Shown one piece after another: positions 1 to 11,108 of a stretch of 64,000 nucleotides of DNA. The DNA is from Edaphochlamys debaryana (lineage: Eukaryota; Chlorophyta; Chlorophyceae; Chlamydomonadales), in the NCBI GenBank assembly GCA_016858145.1, contig JAEHOE010000077.1:64501-128500 (forward strand), in the 5' to 3' direction. Position 1 is the stretch's first letter, and each line of letters begins with the position of its first letter. Position numbers and translations under genes: made by a program. The notes beneath the pieces are model-generated. The model was not told the origin of the DNA. It ran no database searches and saw only the letters and a list, made by a program, of their open reading frames with translations.

Positions 1-46
1 GTGAGGGGGTGGTGAGGGGGTGGCGAGGGGGTGGCGAGGGGGGTGG
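1..46. repeat. 11-bp G-rich minisatellite, about four copies
   Basis: Four consecutive units of the form GTGAGGGGGTG or GCGAGGGGGTG start the window. They lie inside the second intron of CTU1, so in the transcript they read as C-rich. No function is implied. Confidence 0.6.
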
Positions 47-1055
47 GAAGTGAGGGCGCCCGCATGACCACCCAAAGGCATCAGCCCCGGTCCCCAGCCG
101 CTGCCGGTAATAGCGTATGGCTTGGGCCAAGGCCTGACTCCGGGGCCCATCCCTACCCTTTCCAAAACGGCTCCAGCCCCACCCCCACCTCCCAAGCACC
201 CTCTGCCCTCTTGGCCTCCCTCCGCATCCACCCCCTCCCCTGCCGCCTCCCCCCCGCCGCCTCCCCTCCCCTTCCCCCGCCCCTTTCCTCCCCCCTGACC
301 CCACTTGTGCCGCCTGTTGAGGGTGGTCATGACGTGCGCCAGCACCGTGGAGTCCTTGCCGCCCGAGGCCGCCACCGCCACCCGCTCCCCGGGCTTGAAC
401 AGGCCGTGGGAGGTGATGGTGGCGTGCACCTCCGCCTCGAAGGCCGCGAAGAAGCACTCGCGACACACCTTGACGGGGTGGAGGGAGGGGAGGAGGGAGG
501 CGCGAAAGGCCAAGGGCACGGGAGGGGCGAGAGAGTTGGGATGGTGGGGCGCGCTGGGGGGTGGCGAGGACTCAAGCGAGCAGCGCGGGTGGTCAGCCCA
601 GGGCGCCTGACCTTGGCGCCTGCCCGGCAGACAGCCCGCCACTGGGCAAGGAAGCGGGGTGGGAGCTCAGCCGGGCAGGGCCTCGCACCCCCTGCCGCGG
701 GCTCCAATCCCGCCTGGGCCGCGCCACCGGCTGGCAGGCGCCCCGGTCTTTCCCCGAACTCAGGGCGGCGTCCGGCGCTCGCCTCCAGCTGTGAGCGCAG
801 GCTGTAGCGCCACCCTCAACTTGAACTCTACCCCGCTGTTGTCTCCATATGACTCGGGCTCTGGCGGCCCCAACGGCGCCACGGCGGCTCTGCCGTGTGT
901 CGTGTGCCTTGGGCCCTGGCTCCGCTCCCACGCCCCGCCTGCAGTTACGGCCCTCCCCCCTCCGCAGCCCCTCTCACATTCTCCCGGGTCTTCGGGCGAC
1001 TCAGGACCGCTCTCGCCTCCTTGCAGTGCTGGCAGGTCGCGCCGCGCGGCGGCAT
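1..1055 (-). CDS. CTU1: CTU1/NCS6 cytoplasmic tRNA 2-thiolation protein 1, 5' part
   Basis: This is the ATP-dependent sulfur-transfer enzyme that, with CTU2, makes the 2-thio group of wobble uridine in cytosolic Lys, Glu and Gln tRNAs. Two exons are visible. Exon 1 (1055-978) starts at the ATG at 1055 and encodes [18 protein letters not shown] and eight more residues, including the first CxxC zinc pair. Exon 2 (468-305) gives [13 protein letters not shown], a second CxxC, then the PP-loop ATP-pyrophosphatase motif [13 protein letters not shown]. The intron between them is 509 bp (donor AAT/GTGAG, acceptor TCAAG), phase 0. The exon 2 donor at 304 is AA/GTGGGG, phase 2. The remaining two thirds of the protein must lie left of the window, since positions 1-300 contain no exon I can recognise. 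Family identity is clear from motif order; only the 3' structure is unknown. Confidence 0.9.
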
Positions 1056-2382
1056 GGCGACCAATAGCGCCCGGGGCCCTCCTACTCCGGGCCCTGCCGC
1101 TATCTATCTGCACGCTTAGTTTAGACTAGCATAAAGCAGAAGCTTCTTTAGCTCGGGTCCTCAGGCTGCCAGAGTTGGTAAGGCATCCCCCACGTTGTGC
1201 GCGCCTGTCTCCTAGCCTTGTACACTTGGTGGATGTATGCGAAGAGAATAGCAATGTTAAAAGCACCACAGCACAGCACCACAGCACTCGCGCGTGCCGA
1301 CACACGGCCGACCCGCTTGTCGTGCCCAGCCCCATGACGCTCTGCTGCGGCCCTGGCCTTGCTTTTAGAATGCACTGCTAGTGCAACGTCATCTCGGCCT
1401 GAAGCAGCTGTCCGCTACACGAGACCCCCAAGGCTCGGGCCCACGCATGAGCACTGCGCCGTCCTCTTATCATGCGGGGCACTCGGTAAATAATTACACA
1501 ACGCCCTACGCCGACTCAGTCGGCGAGGCCAGGCAAAGTTGTCAGCAGGGGTCCTAGCCCGTAAAGCACACGCAAAACCGGACCCGGGGCCTCACAGCTC
1601 CAACCATCCCCACCCACACATCCAACCCACGCTATACTCAGCGCCGGGTGGGTTGGCATCCGCGCGTCCTCGTCTCCAGTCCACAACTCACCCGTCCACC
1701 CCGTCTCGAGCCGTCAACCCCAAGCCGTAAAAGCTGTACCAATTAACGTAGGCTATGTCGAGGCCACCGCGTCTCCCACACACCGTATCCCAAGCGGCCA
1801 CATCGGGCCCACAGCACGCGCTCAGTCTTTTATCGTCCACCCGACCAACTGGGTCTCACCTCCCCGCTCAGGCGCATACACACACACGGACTGCCACAAC
1901 CGACAACGCCGCCTCCTGCGGCCCACGCTTAGCAACCAACACAAACCCCTGAACGCACAGCTCAGCCCCTGCTCAAGCGGCGGGCCATGGGCGCCGCTTC
2001 CAGCGGTCCCCTCCGTCACCAAGCCAGCGCGGGAGGGCAGGCAGCCGGGCCGCCAGCGCAGGCGCCCGGTCGCCACGCCCTCCCACTCAGCCCCTCACAC
2101 CTTTGCAATTGTTGTTCTTCTGTCCTTGCCACCCTCGCCCCTCCCACCTCACCCAGCCGCCGCAGCACCAACAACCCGCTCCCGCCGCTGGGCGGCCCAG
2201 GCTAGCATGCCGGCGTCCCGCGTCCCTCAGCCCTCGCCCTCACCAGTCACCGTATATCCCTCCGCACGCGCCGGCAGCGCACCCCTCTCCGCACCGGCCG
2301 CTGCGCCCTCGCCCTCCTCCAGCCGCCCCCTCCTCCACGAAGCTCGCCCTCCCCTCCCCTCCCCGACTCGACTCGGCTCCGC
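1056..2382. other. Intergenic region: CTU1 promoter side and kinase 3' UTR
   Basis: No open frame here resembles a known protein. The right part should be the 3' UTR of the minus-strand kinase gene, ending near the TGTAA-type signal at 1494-1498. The left part, next to the CTU1 start, is presumably the CTU1 promoter; no TATA box was recognised in it. Confidence 0.5.
1494..1498 (-). terminator. Candidate poly(A) signal TGTAA for the MUT9-like kinase gene
   Basis: The minus strand reads TGTAA about 885 nt past the kinase stop codon, in an AT-richer pocket. TGTAA is the usual chlorophyte poly(A) signal; the assignment here is by position only. Confidence 0.4.
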
Positions 2383-5300
2383 TCAGCTGACGGTGCGGCC
2401 GTAGGCGATGCCGGCGATGTACAGGTTCTTGGCCCACTTCTCCTTGACGTGCGAGGAGGGGAAGGCTGAGGTGCGCAGGGTCTCCTGCGTCTCGTCCATG
2501 GGCCGCCTGGGGATGGGGGGTGGGGGGTGGGGGGTGAGGGTGAGGGGGCGGGGCACACACGAGTCAGCCACAGGCGGTCCCGCACGGCACGGGCATCATG
2601 GAGGGGCGAGCAGTGCACGCGAACAGGCCTCGGCGGGCCCTAGCAGCCCCGCAGCCCCGCACCTCCATCCGCACCCCGCACCCCAGCCCAACGCTCCCCT
2701 GCCCCACCTCCGCGGCACGCTGAGCACGAATGCCGACTGGTCGGGCGTTGCTGCGCAGGCGGTTATGCGGAAGCCCGCGTCCCAGCGCCTGTGGATGCCC
2801 TCCGAGGGGTACTGGAAGTCCAGCTCCACGCACTGGTCCGCGAAGCCGGCGTTGCGGGACATGACCACGGCCCAGCGGGTGTGGGAGGTGGCCATGGAGG
2901 TCACGTAGAAGCCCTCCTGCGGGGGGGGGGGGGAGGGGAGGGGGAGGTCAGGGGGAAGAGGGGGCGGTGAGGAGAAGAGGGGGAAGTGAGGGCAGGGGCA
3001 CGGCAGGGGGAGGAAGGCATACGAGGTAGGAAAGGGGTGAGAACGAGGGCGGCAGCTGACGCCACCGCCCGGTCAGGGGTCGCTCGCCCGCCTCGACCCC
3101 TCCACCCACCCATCCCCGGCTCCCCGCCTGGCGGCTCACCTTCCACTTCTTGTTGATCCACTTGAAGGGGAACGAGTCGCTGACCTTGTAGGACTGCTGC
3201 GTGTAGGGCGTGCCCTTGGACATGACTACCAGGCTGCTGCCCGACATGCTGCCAGCCATGGCGGTGATGTAGTAGCCCTCCTCCCACTTCTCCATGATCC
3301 ACTCCTTGGGCAGGAAGTGCTGCGACAGGTTGTACACCTGGGGGGGGAGGCGGGGAGGCAAGGCCGAAGGAGGGCGTCGGTTGCTGAGCGGAAATTGCTG
3401 CTGAGCGGGAAGGCAACGTGACTGCGGCGACGCCCGGGCCCTGCCCCTGCTCCTGCCTCCCCCCCACCTGTTGCCGCCTCCCCCCCTCCGCCGGCCCCCC
3501 CCACCTGCGCCGTGAACCCCGTCCCCGCGTCCATGATGAGCGCCCACAGCTCCTGGCAGCAGGCCACCGAGGAGATGTACAGCCCGTCGTCGTTGCCCTT
3601 CTCCACGTGCTGCTCCACGCGCGTGTTGGCCACGTTGTAGTGGTACCTGGGGTGTGTGGAGGGAGGGGGGGCAGGTGTCATGACATGCCCCGGTGGATGT
3701 CGCGAGTGCCGTGAGAGCCTTCCCCCCACAACCCCGTGCTGGCTCCCTTCCCCACTCCCCTTCTCCCCCCGGCTCGCCTCTGCTTCATGGGCCGGTGCGC
3801 GTTGTAGACGGTGATCCACTGCGTGGCGGGCAGCCCCAGGCGGACCTTCTTCTTGGGCGCCGCGTCCTCCAGGGCCTCGTCGCCGTCGCGCTGGCGCTTC
3901 TGGCCGACCTGGGGGGGAGGGGAGGGGGGAGGGGGGGCGGCAGGAAGAGCGTGAGAGGGAGGTTGTGCGCAGCTGGGATGTGGCGAACCTGCACCGGCAT
4001 AGGCAGCGACTGTGGCGGCGGCGGCGGCCTGGGCAGTAACCGGCAAGGCCCGCTGAGTGCTGGGTTCCCCCCATCGCCCCAGCCAGCCCCGGCTCCCCAC
4101 CTTGGCCGCCCCCTCCACCAGGATGGGCCGCGTGGGCGCCGGCCCGCACAGCGGCTCGAACAGGCGCATGTAGGCCTCGTACTTGGGCTCCTCGTCGAAC
4201 TTGAGGTTCACCACCGCCTCGGTGAACTGGGGGGGAGGGGGGGGGGGGGAGGGGGGGCGATGAGGAGTGGGATCCAGATGTCTGTTAGAGGCGGTGGGCG
4301 GTGCGCGAGCTGGAGGTCCAAGCGAGATGGAGCCAGACGGCAGCGCCTGTCAGCTGCCGGCCGGTTGACGTGGGCAATCCACAGATCCCGGGAGCACAGG
4401 CCGGGCTAGCATGCGCCGCCAGCAAGCCCGAGCCCCAACCTCAGCCCCCGCTGCCCAGCACGACCCCCCCCCCTTCCACGCACCTGTCGGAACGCTGGCG
4501 GCGTGTACCTGCACAGCATCTCCCCCGAGGTGGCCATCTTCTTCTTGCACACCAGGTAGCCCTTGTTGTCGCCCTGCGTGAGGCGGAGGGGAGGGGGGAG
4601 GGGGCAGAGGGGGGCACACGCACCGCTCAGCGCCAGCCGCCTCGCGCATCCCCTCTCGCCTCTTCCGGCCCTACCACCTTCCCCGCCCACTCCTCCGTCC
4701 CCTTCCCCCAGTCTCCGCCTCGCCCCCCGCAGCCCCCACCTGGTACCCCTGCCAGGGCAGGCGGCCCTTGAGCAGGAAGAGCAGCGTGTAGGCCAGCGAC
4801 TCCAGGTCGTCACGGCGCGAGGCGGTGCGCCCCAGGTGCGCGTGCACCGAGGCGTACCGCACCGTGCCGCGGAACACGTCGGGGCGCTGGTCGTACTCCA
4901 CGTGCGTACCGCACACGGCGTCCTTCCAGCGGGTGGCTGGGGGGAAGGGGCGGTGGACGAAGGGGGGCAGGGGGATTAGGGGGGGGCCCTTTGTTGACAC
5001 GAAGGGGCGACGGAGGTCAGGCCCGAGCTGCCGGCAAGCACGCCCCGCCCCGAGCCCCTGGTAGCCGAGGGCGCTCCGCCAGGCAGAGGCTGAGAGCGCC
5101 CGCCCCCCTCCCCCCCTACCCCCCCGCTCACCCAGGCCCAGGTCCACCAGGTAGAGCTTCTTCTCGTTGGGGGTGCCCGGCTGCCCCAGCAGGAAGTTCT
5201 CCGGCTTAACGTCGCCGTGCACGTAGCTGCGGGGGGCCGGGGGGGCAGGGGTGTGTGTGTGTGGCGGGGCAGGGGAAATGAGGGCGGTGCGGTTGAGCGC

Positions 5301-6979
5301 CCGCTGGGGGGCCCTGAAGCGGCAGGGCGTGCGGACGGGCCATGCGATACGGCTGGTACCGGTGGTGCCGACCACAAGCTCTTCAACCACCAGGCCTTGC
5401 GTTCAGCACCCAGCGAGTTGAGAGCGGTCACCCGCTACCGGCAGGCGGCACTGCCCCAGGAGGCGCGAGTGCAGGCCCCAGGGCTGCTCCCCAACCGTCC
5501 CAAAGCCCCCGCTTCTGCGACTGCACCTTACGCCCCTCTCCCCCCATCTCCCCCCCTCTCTTCCGCGCCCCGCCCTCACCCCTTTGCGTGCAGCTCCTTG
5601 AGGATGGACAGCGCCTCCACCGCTATGCACGCCACCATCTCCTGCGACATGACCTGCCCCGACGTGTTCCACACGTCCCACAGCGAGGGGCCCAGCATGT
5701 CCATCACCTGGGGCGGGGCGCGCACGGGGGGAGGAGCGAAGGGCGTGGGAGGTGGCGTTCGTGCTGGTTCAGGCGGGGTGGGGGGCCACGGCCTGTGAGG
5801 AGGCCTAGCGGGCCGATGACAGGCGGTCCCGCCCGCCCAGCAGCGTCCCGGGCTAGGGCCCTCGCTGCCCCCTTCCCCAGGCCCCTCCCTCACCATGATG
5901 TAGTAGTCGCCTTGCCGCCCCTTGTAGTGCACCTTGGGAATGCCGTGCACCCCTCCGAGCGAGCTGCGGGACAGAGAGGGGCACAGGCAGGAGCGGGAGG
6001 TGGGGGAGAGCCGGGAGCAGCACTAGACGGGGGGGTCAGGGAGCAGCGGTGGGGGAGGGAGCGTCGGGTGGGGTACGACAGCTGCCTGCGGCCTCAAACC
6101 CGTGCCGTCTCCCTCCCGGGCAACGCGCGTCACCAACGTTTGTCTGTATGAATGGCCAATCATGTCACACGCCAGGGTTGTGTGTTGCAGGTGGGTGGGG
6201 TTGGATTGGTGGGGGTGGGGTGGCGAGGGCGGTGGCGAGAGAAAGGCGCGAAGGTGGACGGCGGCGAGGGCAGGCGGTCCCGGAGCGCTCCAAAGGGGCG
6301 CCGCTCAGTCTACTCTGGGCGAGGGGCGTCGAGGCTGCCCCTGGCTTGCCCCAGGCGAGCACGAGCGGCCAAAGACAGGACCCTACCCTACATATCCCTC
6401 CGCCCAAGGGCCCGCTAAAGCCCTGGACGGCCCCTAAGTGCCCCTTGCGCCCTCTCCTGCCCCAACTCTGCAACGGCCCGCCTCCCTGCCCTGCGCGCAC
6501 GCCGCGAGCTCACTTGTAGACGGACCATTCGTAGGGTGGCCCATAATTGCAGCCCTTGCTGCTCCGGTGCTCAAATTTCAACGCAACCTGCGCGATGGTG
6601 GTATTGCTTAAGCATCGGTCCGGGTAGCAGCATCCCGAATGCAGAGCGGCGACGCTGCGATAGCATGCTGACCTGGTTCGCTTGGGGACCGTCTCTCTGC
6701 TTTGTCGAGGATACCCGCCGGCCAACGTAGACCTGTCCAAAGCCACCCTTCCCCAGCTTTCGCTCCACCATGTACTCTGGGGAGCCACCGACCAAAACCT
6801 GCAAATCGGCATGCAAGGGGAGGGGTCAGCTTGTTGTCCGGGGACCCCGCCAGCCCGCCATGAAACAGAGCTCCACCCAGCCCTGCCTTGTCTGGAAGCG
6901 GCGCTGTGCTGGCCTCCTCCTCCTTTGCCGCCTTGTCTGCCTCCTTTTCCTTGTCCGTGGCGCCTTCCGCGCCCTTCAT
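2383..6979 (-). CDS. MLK: MUT9-like (casein kinase 1-type) serine/threonine protein kinase
   Basis: Nuclear kinase of the MUT9p / plant MLK (AEL, PPK) family; members phosphorylate histone H3 and H2A and photoreceptor signalling proteins. Fourteen exons give 586 residues: 6979-6887, 6798-6715, 6587-6514, 5963-5894, 5707-5580, 5226-5132, 4936-4740, 4573-4484, 4226-4101, 3908-3778, 3646-3505, 3337-3140, 2916-2708, 2506-2383; all phases match. The kinase domain carries the glycine loop [25 protein letters not shown] and the family's VDLGLA in place of DFG. After it come the MLK-specific blocks [16 protein letters not shown] and [14 protein letters not shown], and the protein ends ENLYI-like: [16 protein letters not shown] basic patch KKKVRLGLP may be a nuclear signal. 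Introns 1 (AAG/GCAGGG) and 10 (AG/GCGAGC) are GC-AG. Exon 1 (acidic/basic, [13 protein letters not shown]) is the least certain part; a start at 6816 just inside intron 1 is the alternative. Confidence 0.93.
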
Positions 6980-7350
6980 CTTTGCCTAGTCTGTGAAAGC
7001 TGCTGGCCCCAAGGAGCCGCCGGGCTCAAGCGCTGCGCATGCGCTGCAGGCAACGTAGGGCGTTGGAAATCTCCAGCCCAGGCCCGAGAGCAGCAGTCCG
7101 GGATGCCCCTAGCAGCAATAGGTTTTCGGACGTCTGTGCAACTACGTTAAGCCGTCTGTAGGGGCTCAGGGTCTGCAGAGTCTGAGCGTGGTCAAATCCG
7201 GCCGGTTCGGCAGGCAACAAGTCTCAAGCGTCTGCTAGGCTAATCTTAGTGTAGGCTGAACACAATGTCCGTTGGGGCGCAGGTAGTTGACGTTTCGTTG
7301 AGGCCAATGCCCAGAACCAGCCAGCACAATCTCGAGCAACGCGCTGCCCC

Positions 7351-7696
7351 GAGCGCCAGCTGCCCCGCGTCATCCCCTCACCGATATCCAGCTTTAATGG
7401 CACCCCAAGACACAAGAGGGAGGAGGGAGGAGGAGGCCTTGCCGCACGCCCTACCGAGCTTAATGCCAGCCATGCGGACAAGCCAGCATCCCCGCGAGCC
7501 CTGAACATCCCACACCCGAGCGCCAGCTGCCCCGCGGCATCCCCTCACCGACATCCAGCTTTCATGGCACTCCAAGACAAGAGGGCGGAGGTAGGAGGAG
7601 GCCTTACCAGGCTCCGCGCGCCCTACCGAGCTCGGTGCCAGCCATGCGGACAAGCCAGCATCCCCGCTAGTCCCGGCGAGCCCTGGACATCCCAAG
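7351..7696. repeat. Tandem duplication, two units of about 167-178 bp
   Basis: Unit 1 begins GAGCGCCAGCTGCCCCGC at 7351; unit 2 begins with the same string at 7518. Both continue through CCAGCTTTAATGGCA / CCAGCTTTCATGGCA and GCCAGCCATGCGGACAAGCC. Unit 2 has small insertions near 7605 and 7670. It looks like a recent local duplication. Confidence 0.85.
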
Positions 7697-7800
7697 CCAT
7701 GCCTTCTTCCCTTCTGCGCCCTTCACCGTTTAAGGTAGCATAAGTACTCTGTCGCCCACTGATATTGATAAAAGGTCACGCCTGTGTGGGCCCTGCCTGG

Positions 7801-7872
7801 CCTGCCTTTGGTCCGCTCTTGTCCTGTCCAAACCCGCCTGCCTTTGGTCCGCTCTTGTCCTGACCAAACCCG
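7801..7872. repeat. 36-bp direct repeat, two copies
   Basis: CCTGCCTTTGGTCCGCTCTT and the next 16 bases occur at 7801 and again at 7837, with one mismatch (TGTCC versus TGACC). Confidence 0.85.
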
Positions 7873-9024
7873 CCACACGGATGGGTCCGCGGGCAGATCT
7901 GGACCGCCCCGTGTACACTGCACTGCCTTGCGGACCATGAGGCCTCCACTTGATCGTGCAGCGATTAAGGAAGTCTGCTGCCGCAGAACAGCGCCTTCGG
8001 TATACTCCTTAAGCGCCAAAAGGGCCCACCTGCCCGTGTCGGCCTTGTGGCGGGCAACACGCCCTGGTGAGGGGACTGAGCGCAGAGCGTGACAGTGCCA
8101 GCTCTATGACCCCTTGTGTTTGTGTACCGAAGGGGACCGCCGGGAGGGTTATCGGTACTTTTGAACACACCCAGGCCAGAACGCAAGGAGTTAGGACATA
8201 TGACACACTGCATTGGGCACCCTTGGCTACCTGAGTGGGCGCAGCAAGGCTGAGTGGATTCAGAGCAGTAACGGTGAGAGGACACGGGCAGTGCGGCAGA
8301 CCTAAGTGGGCGCTGTGGGTGGTGCCGCAAGGCCTCGCCCAGCAAGTGAGGCGATGAGAGAGACCTATGCTGCTGCGGCCGGTTCAGCCTCTGTACCCGG
8401 TGCTTTCTTCCGAGAGCTTTGGGTGAGCGGATGCCACGCCACGCCACGCCAACGCACAGAAGCATGGCATGCCCTCAGCCCCCTGGGATGCCTAGTTCTC
8501 CCCCCCGCCTACGCACACCGACCAAACCGGTCCCGATGGTCCAGAAGGGGATTAGCTTAACGTGCAGCGGTGCCGTGTTGAATGTCCAGCAAGCCTGGCT
8601 CGTGACGGCTAGGTCGCCAGCGGATGGGGCACGCAGGGTGAGAGCCATCATCGACGTCAACATCTTTAGCCGCGGAAGGCAGGCTGCCACGGTAGGGCAG
8701 CTCGTAGCACACCCATGACGCGACAGGCTGTCTTCTGAGTCCTTGTGGACGACCGATGGAGCTGGTGGGCGTTCGGGACGCGGCGGTCAACGGATGGGCT
8801 GCGGCTGTCCAAGTGTGTGTGCGGGCCGAGCCAAGCTGAGGCCGTGACCTGTAGCTGTGTGAAGCGGTACAGTCGATGTGGTACATGGAGCTCCCAGTAC
8901 CTGGTTTGAATACCATGCAGATGGGATGCCGCAAGCTGCTCCGGAACTCATTAAACGTGCGCGGCACACACAGCCCTTCACCACACCACCACACCTTGCG
9001 GCCGCTCTCTGCGGCTGGGCGCAC

Positions 9025-9033
9025 TATTATAAG
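9025..9033 (+). promoter_or_regulatory. TATA-like element upstream of the sterol desaturase gene
   Basis: TATTATAAG lies 49 bp before an ATG at 9082 and about 390 bp before the desaturase start used here (9426). It would place transcription start near 9055, so the 9082 ATG would lie in the first exon. Confidence 0.4.
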
Positions 9034-9425
9034 CCATCAAGAACCCATCCGCGCCCCAACTAGGTCCTACCGCCTGCAAGGATGGGCAAGGTCCTAAACC
9101 GTTCCCTAGGATGCATAGCAGCCCTTGTGGCGTTGCTCGTCGTGGCGGATGTGCTTACACACGAGTCCAAGCTAGAGGTCCGTCCATCGCACTTGGCTGA
9201 TCGAACCGTCGCGGCTGCGCCTTGCGAGCAACGCTGCCCCTGCCGCCGCAGTTGTTTGGGGTCAAGGCTTCAGACCTAGTCGCGCGGCAGCCTGTGCTGA
9301 GGTACGCAGGGCCGTGGCGTTGGCGGGACCTTCCGCCGGCTGCGCCGAGCTGCCACTTTTGGTCGCGTTACGCTTGACCTGCACTTCGCAGTGGCATCCG
9401 GCAATGGTTCGAGTCGTTCGCTACT

Positions 9426-11108
9426 ATGGCCGACATGCCACGCGATGAGCGGCTCCGGCTCATCCTTGAGGAGAACCAGTGGAAGAACACCCTCGTCATG
9501 CGGTTCCTGCCGGACAGCGTCGTCGAGCGCATTCCCCACTTCTGGCAGGCTTGGCTGCGGTGCTGGGTGCTGTGTGCAGCGGTGTACTTCGGCGTGGGGG
9601 CCGTGTGGAGCTACTACATTTACTTCTGCTTCGGCGACAAGCTCTTTGCGCCGGGGAACATCCCAGGTCTGAAGGACGTTGTTGAGCAGATGAAGGTGCG
9701 GAGGAAGGGGTGGTTCGGGATTGAGGGATGGCGCCAGATGTGAGGGCAGGGTTTAGACACGGCACGTCCCCTGCAACGGTGCCAGCCACGACGCGAGAGG
9801 AACCGGGTTGACCGCACCTTCCAGCGTTGACTCGCCCCGGGACACCTTCCGACACTGCCCGCGACTCGGCACTGTACGTCATATTGTACGGACCAGTGTC
9901 CCTTGGTGACTGTAGCGTCCGCGTCTCCTACCTTCTACGCAGCCCCGAGCACCAAGGCCCCTGTCTGGCGCTCCGGCCCCCTCGCAAGTCCTCCCTCACC
10001 TTCCGTCCCCGCTCGCCTCGGCTCGCCTCTGCAGGTGTCCAACTGGGCCATGCCTCTATACTCGCTGCTGCCCGCCTTCGCCGAGTGGGCCGCGGAGCAG
10101 GGCTACACCATGGTCTTCCCGCGCATTGAGAACATTGGGCTGCCCGCCTACGTGCTCTACTTCTTCATCTACATGTTCTCGGTGGAGTTCGGCGTGTACT
10201 GGATGCACCGGGGGCTGCACGACGTCAAGTGGGCCTACAGGTGCGGCCGCGGGCACCTGCTGCTGTGGAGCGGGGGCCGGGGTTCCAGGGCAGTGCCTGA
10301 CCCCGAGGCCGGGCCTGTCCGCTTCTGGGGTTGGGCAGTGCTGGTGACGGAGCCTCATCACGGCAGCAGTCGGTCCGCCCCTGCAGAGGTGTCTGCGCTC
10401 TAGTAGCCGGTGCTCCTCCCCGCCCCTTGTCTTCACACCAGCCCGCCCTGCCCCCTCACCCCGCAGGGTCCTGCACTGGGACCACCACAAGTACAACAAG
10501 GAGCACACCCTGTCCCCCTTCGCGGGGCTGGCCTTCAACCCCCTGGACGGCATCATGCAGGTGCGGCTGGAGCGTGGACGGGCAGGGGTGGGGCCATGGG
10601 GAATCGAGGGAGGGAGGAGTCAGTTGGGGATCGTCCCGGACGCGGGTGCGGCACCGGCTGGGGTTGGGTAGGAGTGCCGTCATGCTGCAGCAGGGAGAGG
10701 GGGTGGGGGCGAGGCAGTACATAATTTGCAGGCCCCATTCCAACACCCGCTTCTCCGCCCTGCTCACCCTGCACCCCCTTCTCTCCCCAGGCCGTGGCGT
10801 ACGTGTGGACGCTCTTCTACTGCCCCACGCACTTCCTCACGCACGAGCTGCTGCTGTTCGCCACGGGCGTGTGGACCGCCAACATCCACGACAACATCCA
10901 CGGCAACGTGTGGCCCGTCATGGGCGCCGCCTACCACACCATCCACCACACCACCTACAAGCACAACTACGGCCACTACTTTGTGTTCATGGACTGGCTG
11001 CTCGACACGCTCACCACGCCCGAGCAGTACGAGGCGGACAAGGCGGCCGCGGCGGGGGTCAAGGCCACCGTGTCCGTGGGCGGGCCCAGCCCCAAGAAGC
11101 TGCGGTAG
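9426..11108 (+). CDS. STE1: Delta7-sterol C5(6)-desaturase (lathosterol oxidase)
   Basis: ER membrane di-iron enzyme that introduces the C5 double bond of sterols (ERG3 / DWF7-STE1 family). Exons 9426-9695, 10035-10240, 10467-10560, 10791-11108 give 295 residues, close to the plant enzyme. Hydrophobic segments are at about residues 45-65 and 115-135. Histidine motifs are HRGLHD ([11 protein letters not shown]), HWDHHKYN, and the C-terminal HDNIHGN and [27 protein letters not shown] and [17 protein letters not shown] are near-identical to plant STE1. All introns are GT-AG and in phase. The start is uncertain: the frame is open back to an acceptor at 9391, and an upstream ATG at 9082 (MGKVLNRSLGCIAALVALLV, hydrophobic) could be joined in phase by a donor at 9261, giving 366 residues. 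I chose 9426 because it yields the usual family length. Confidence 0.93.

Larger units (their letters stand above)
6980..9425. other. Intergenic region between divergent kinase and sterol desaturase genes
   Basis: About 2.4 kb without a supportable gene. It contains a 167-bp tandem duplication (7351-7696), a 36-bp direct repeat (7801-7872) and a TATA-like element at 9025-9033. The two flanking genes point outwards, so both promoters lie here. Open frames in the stretch are short and show no recognisable domain. Confidence 0.5.
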
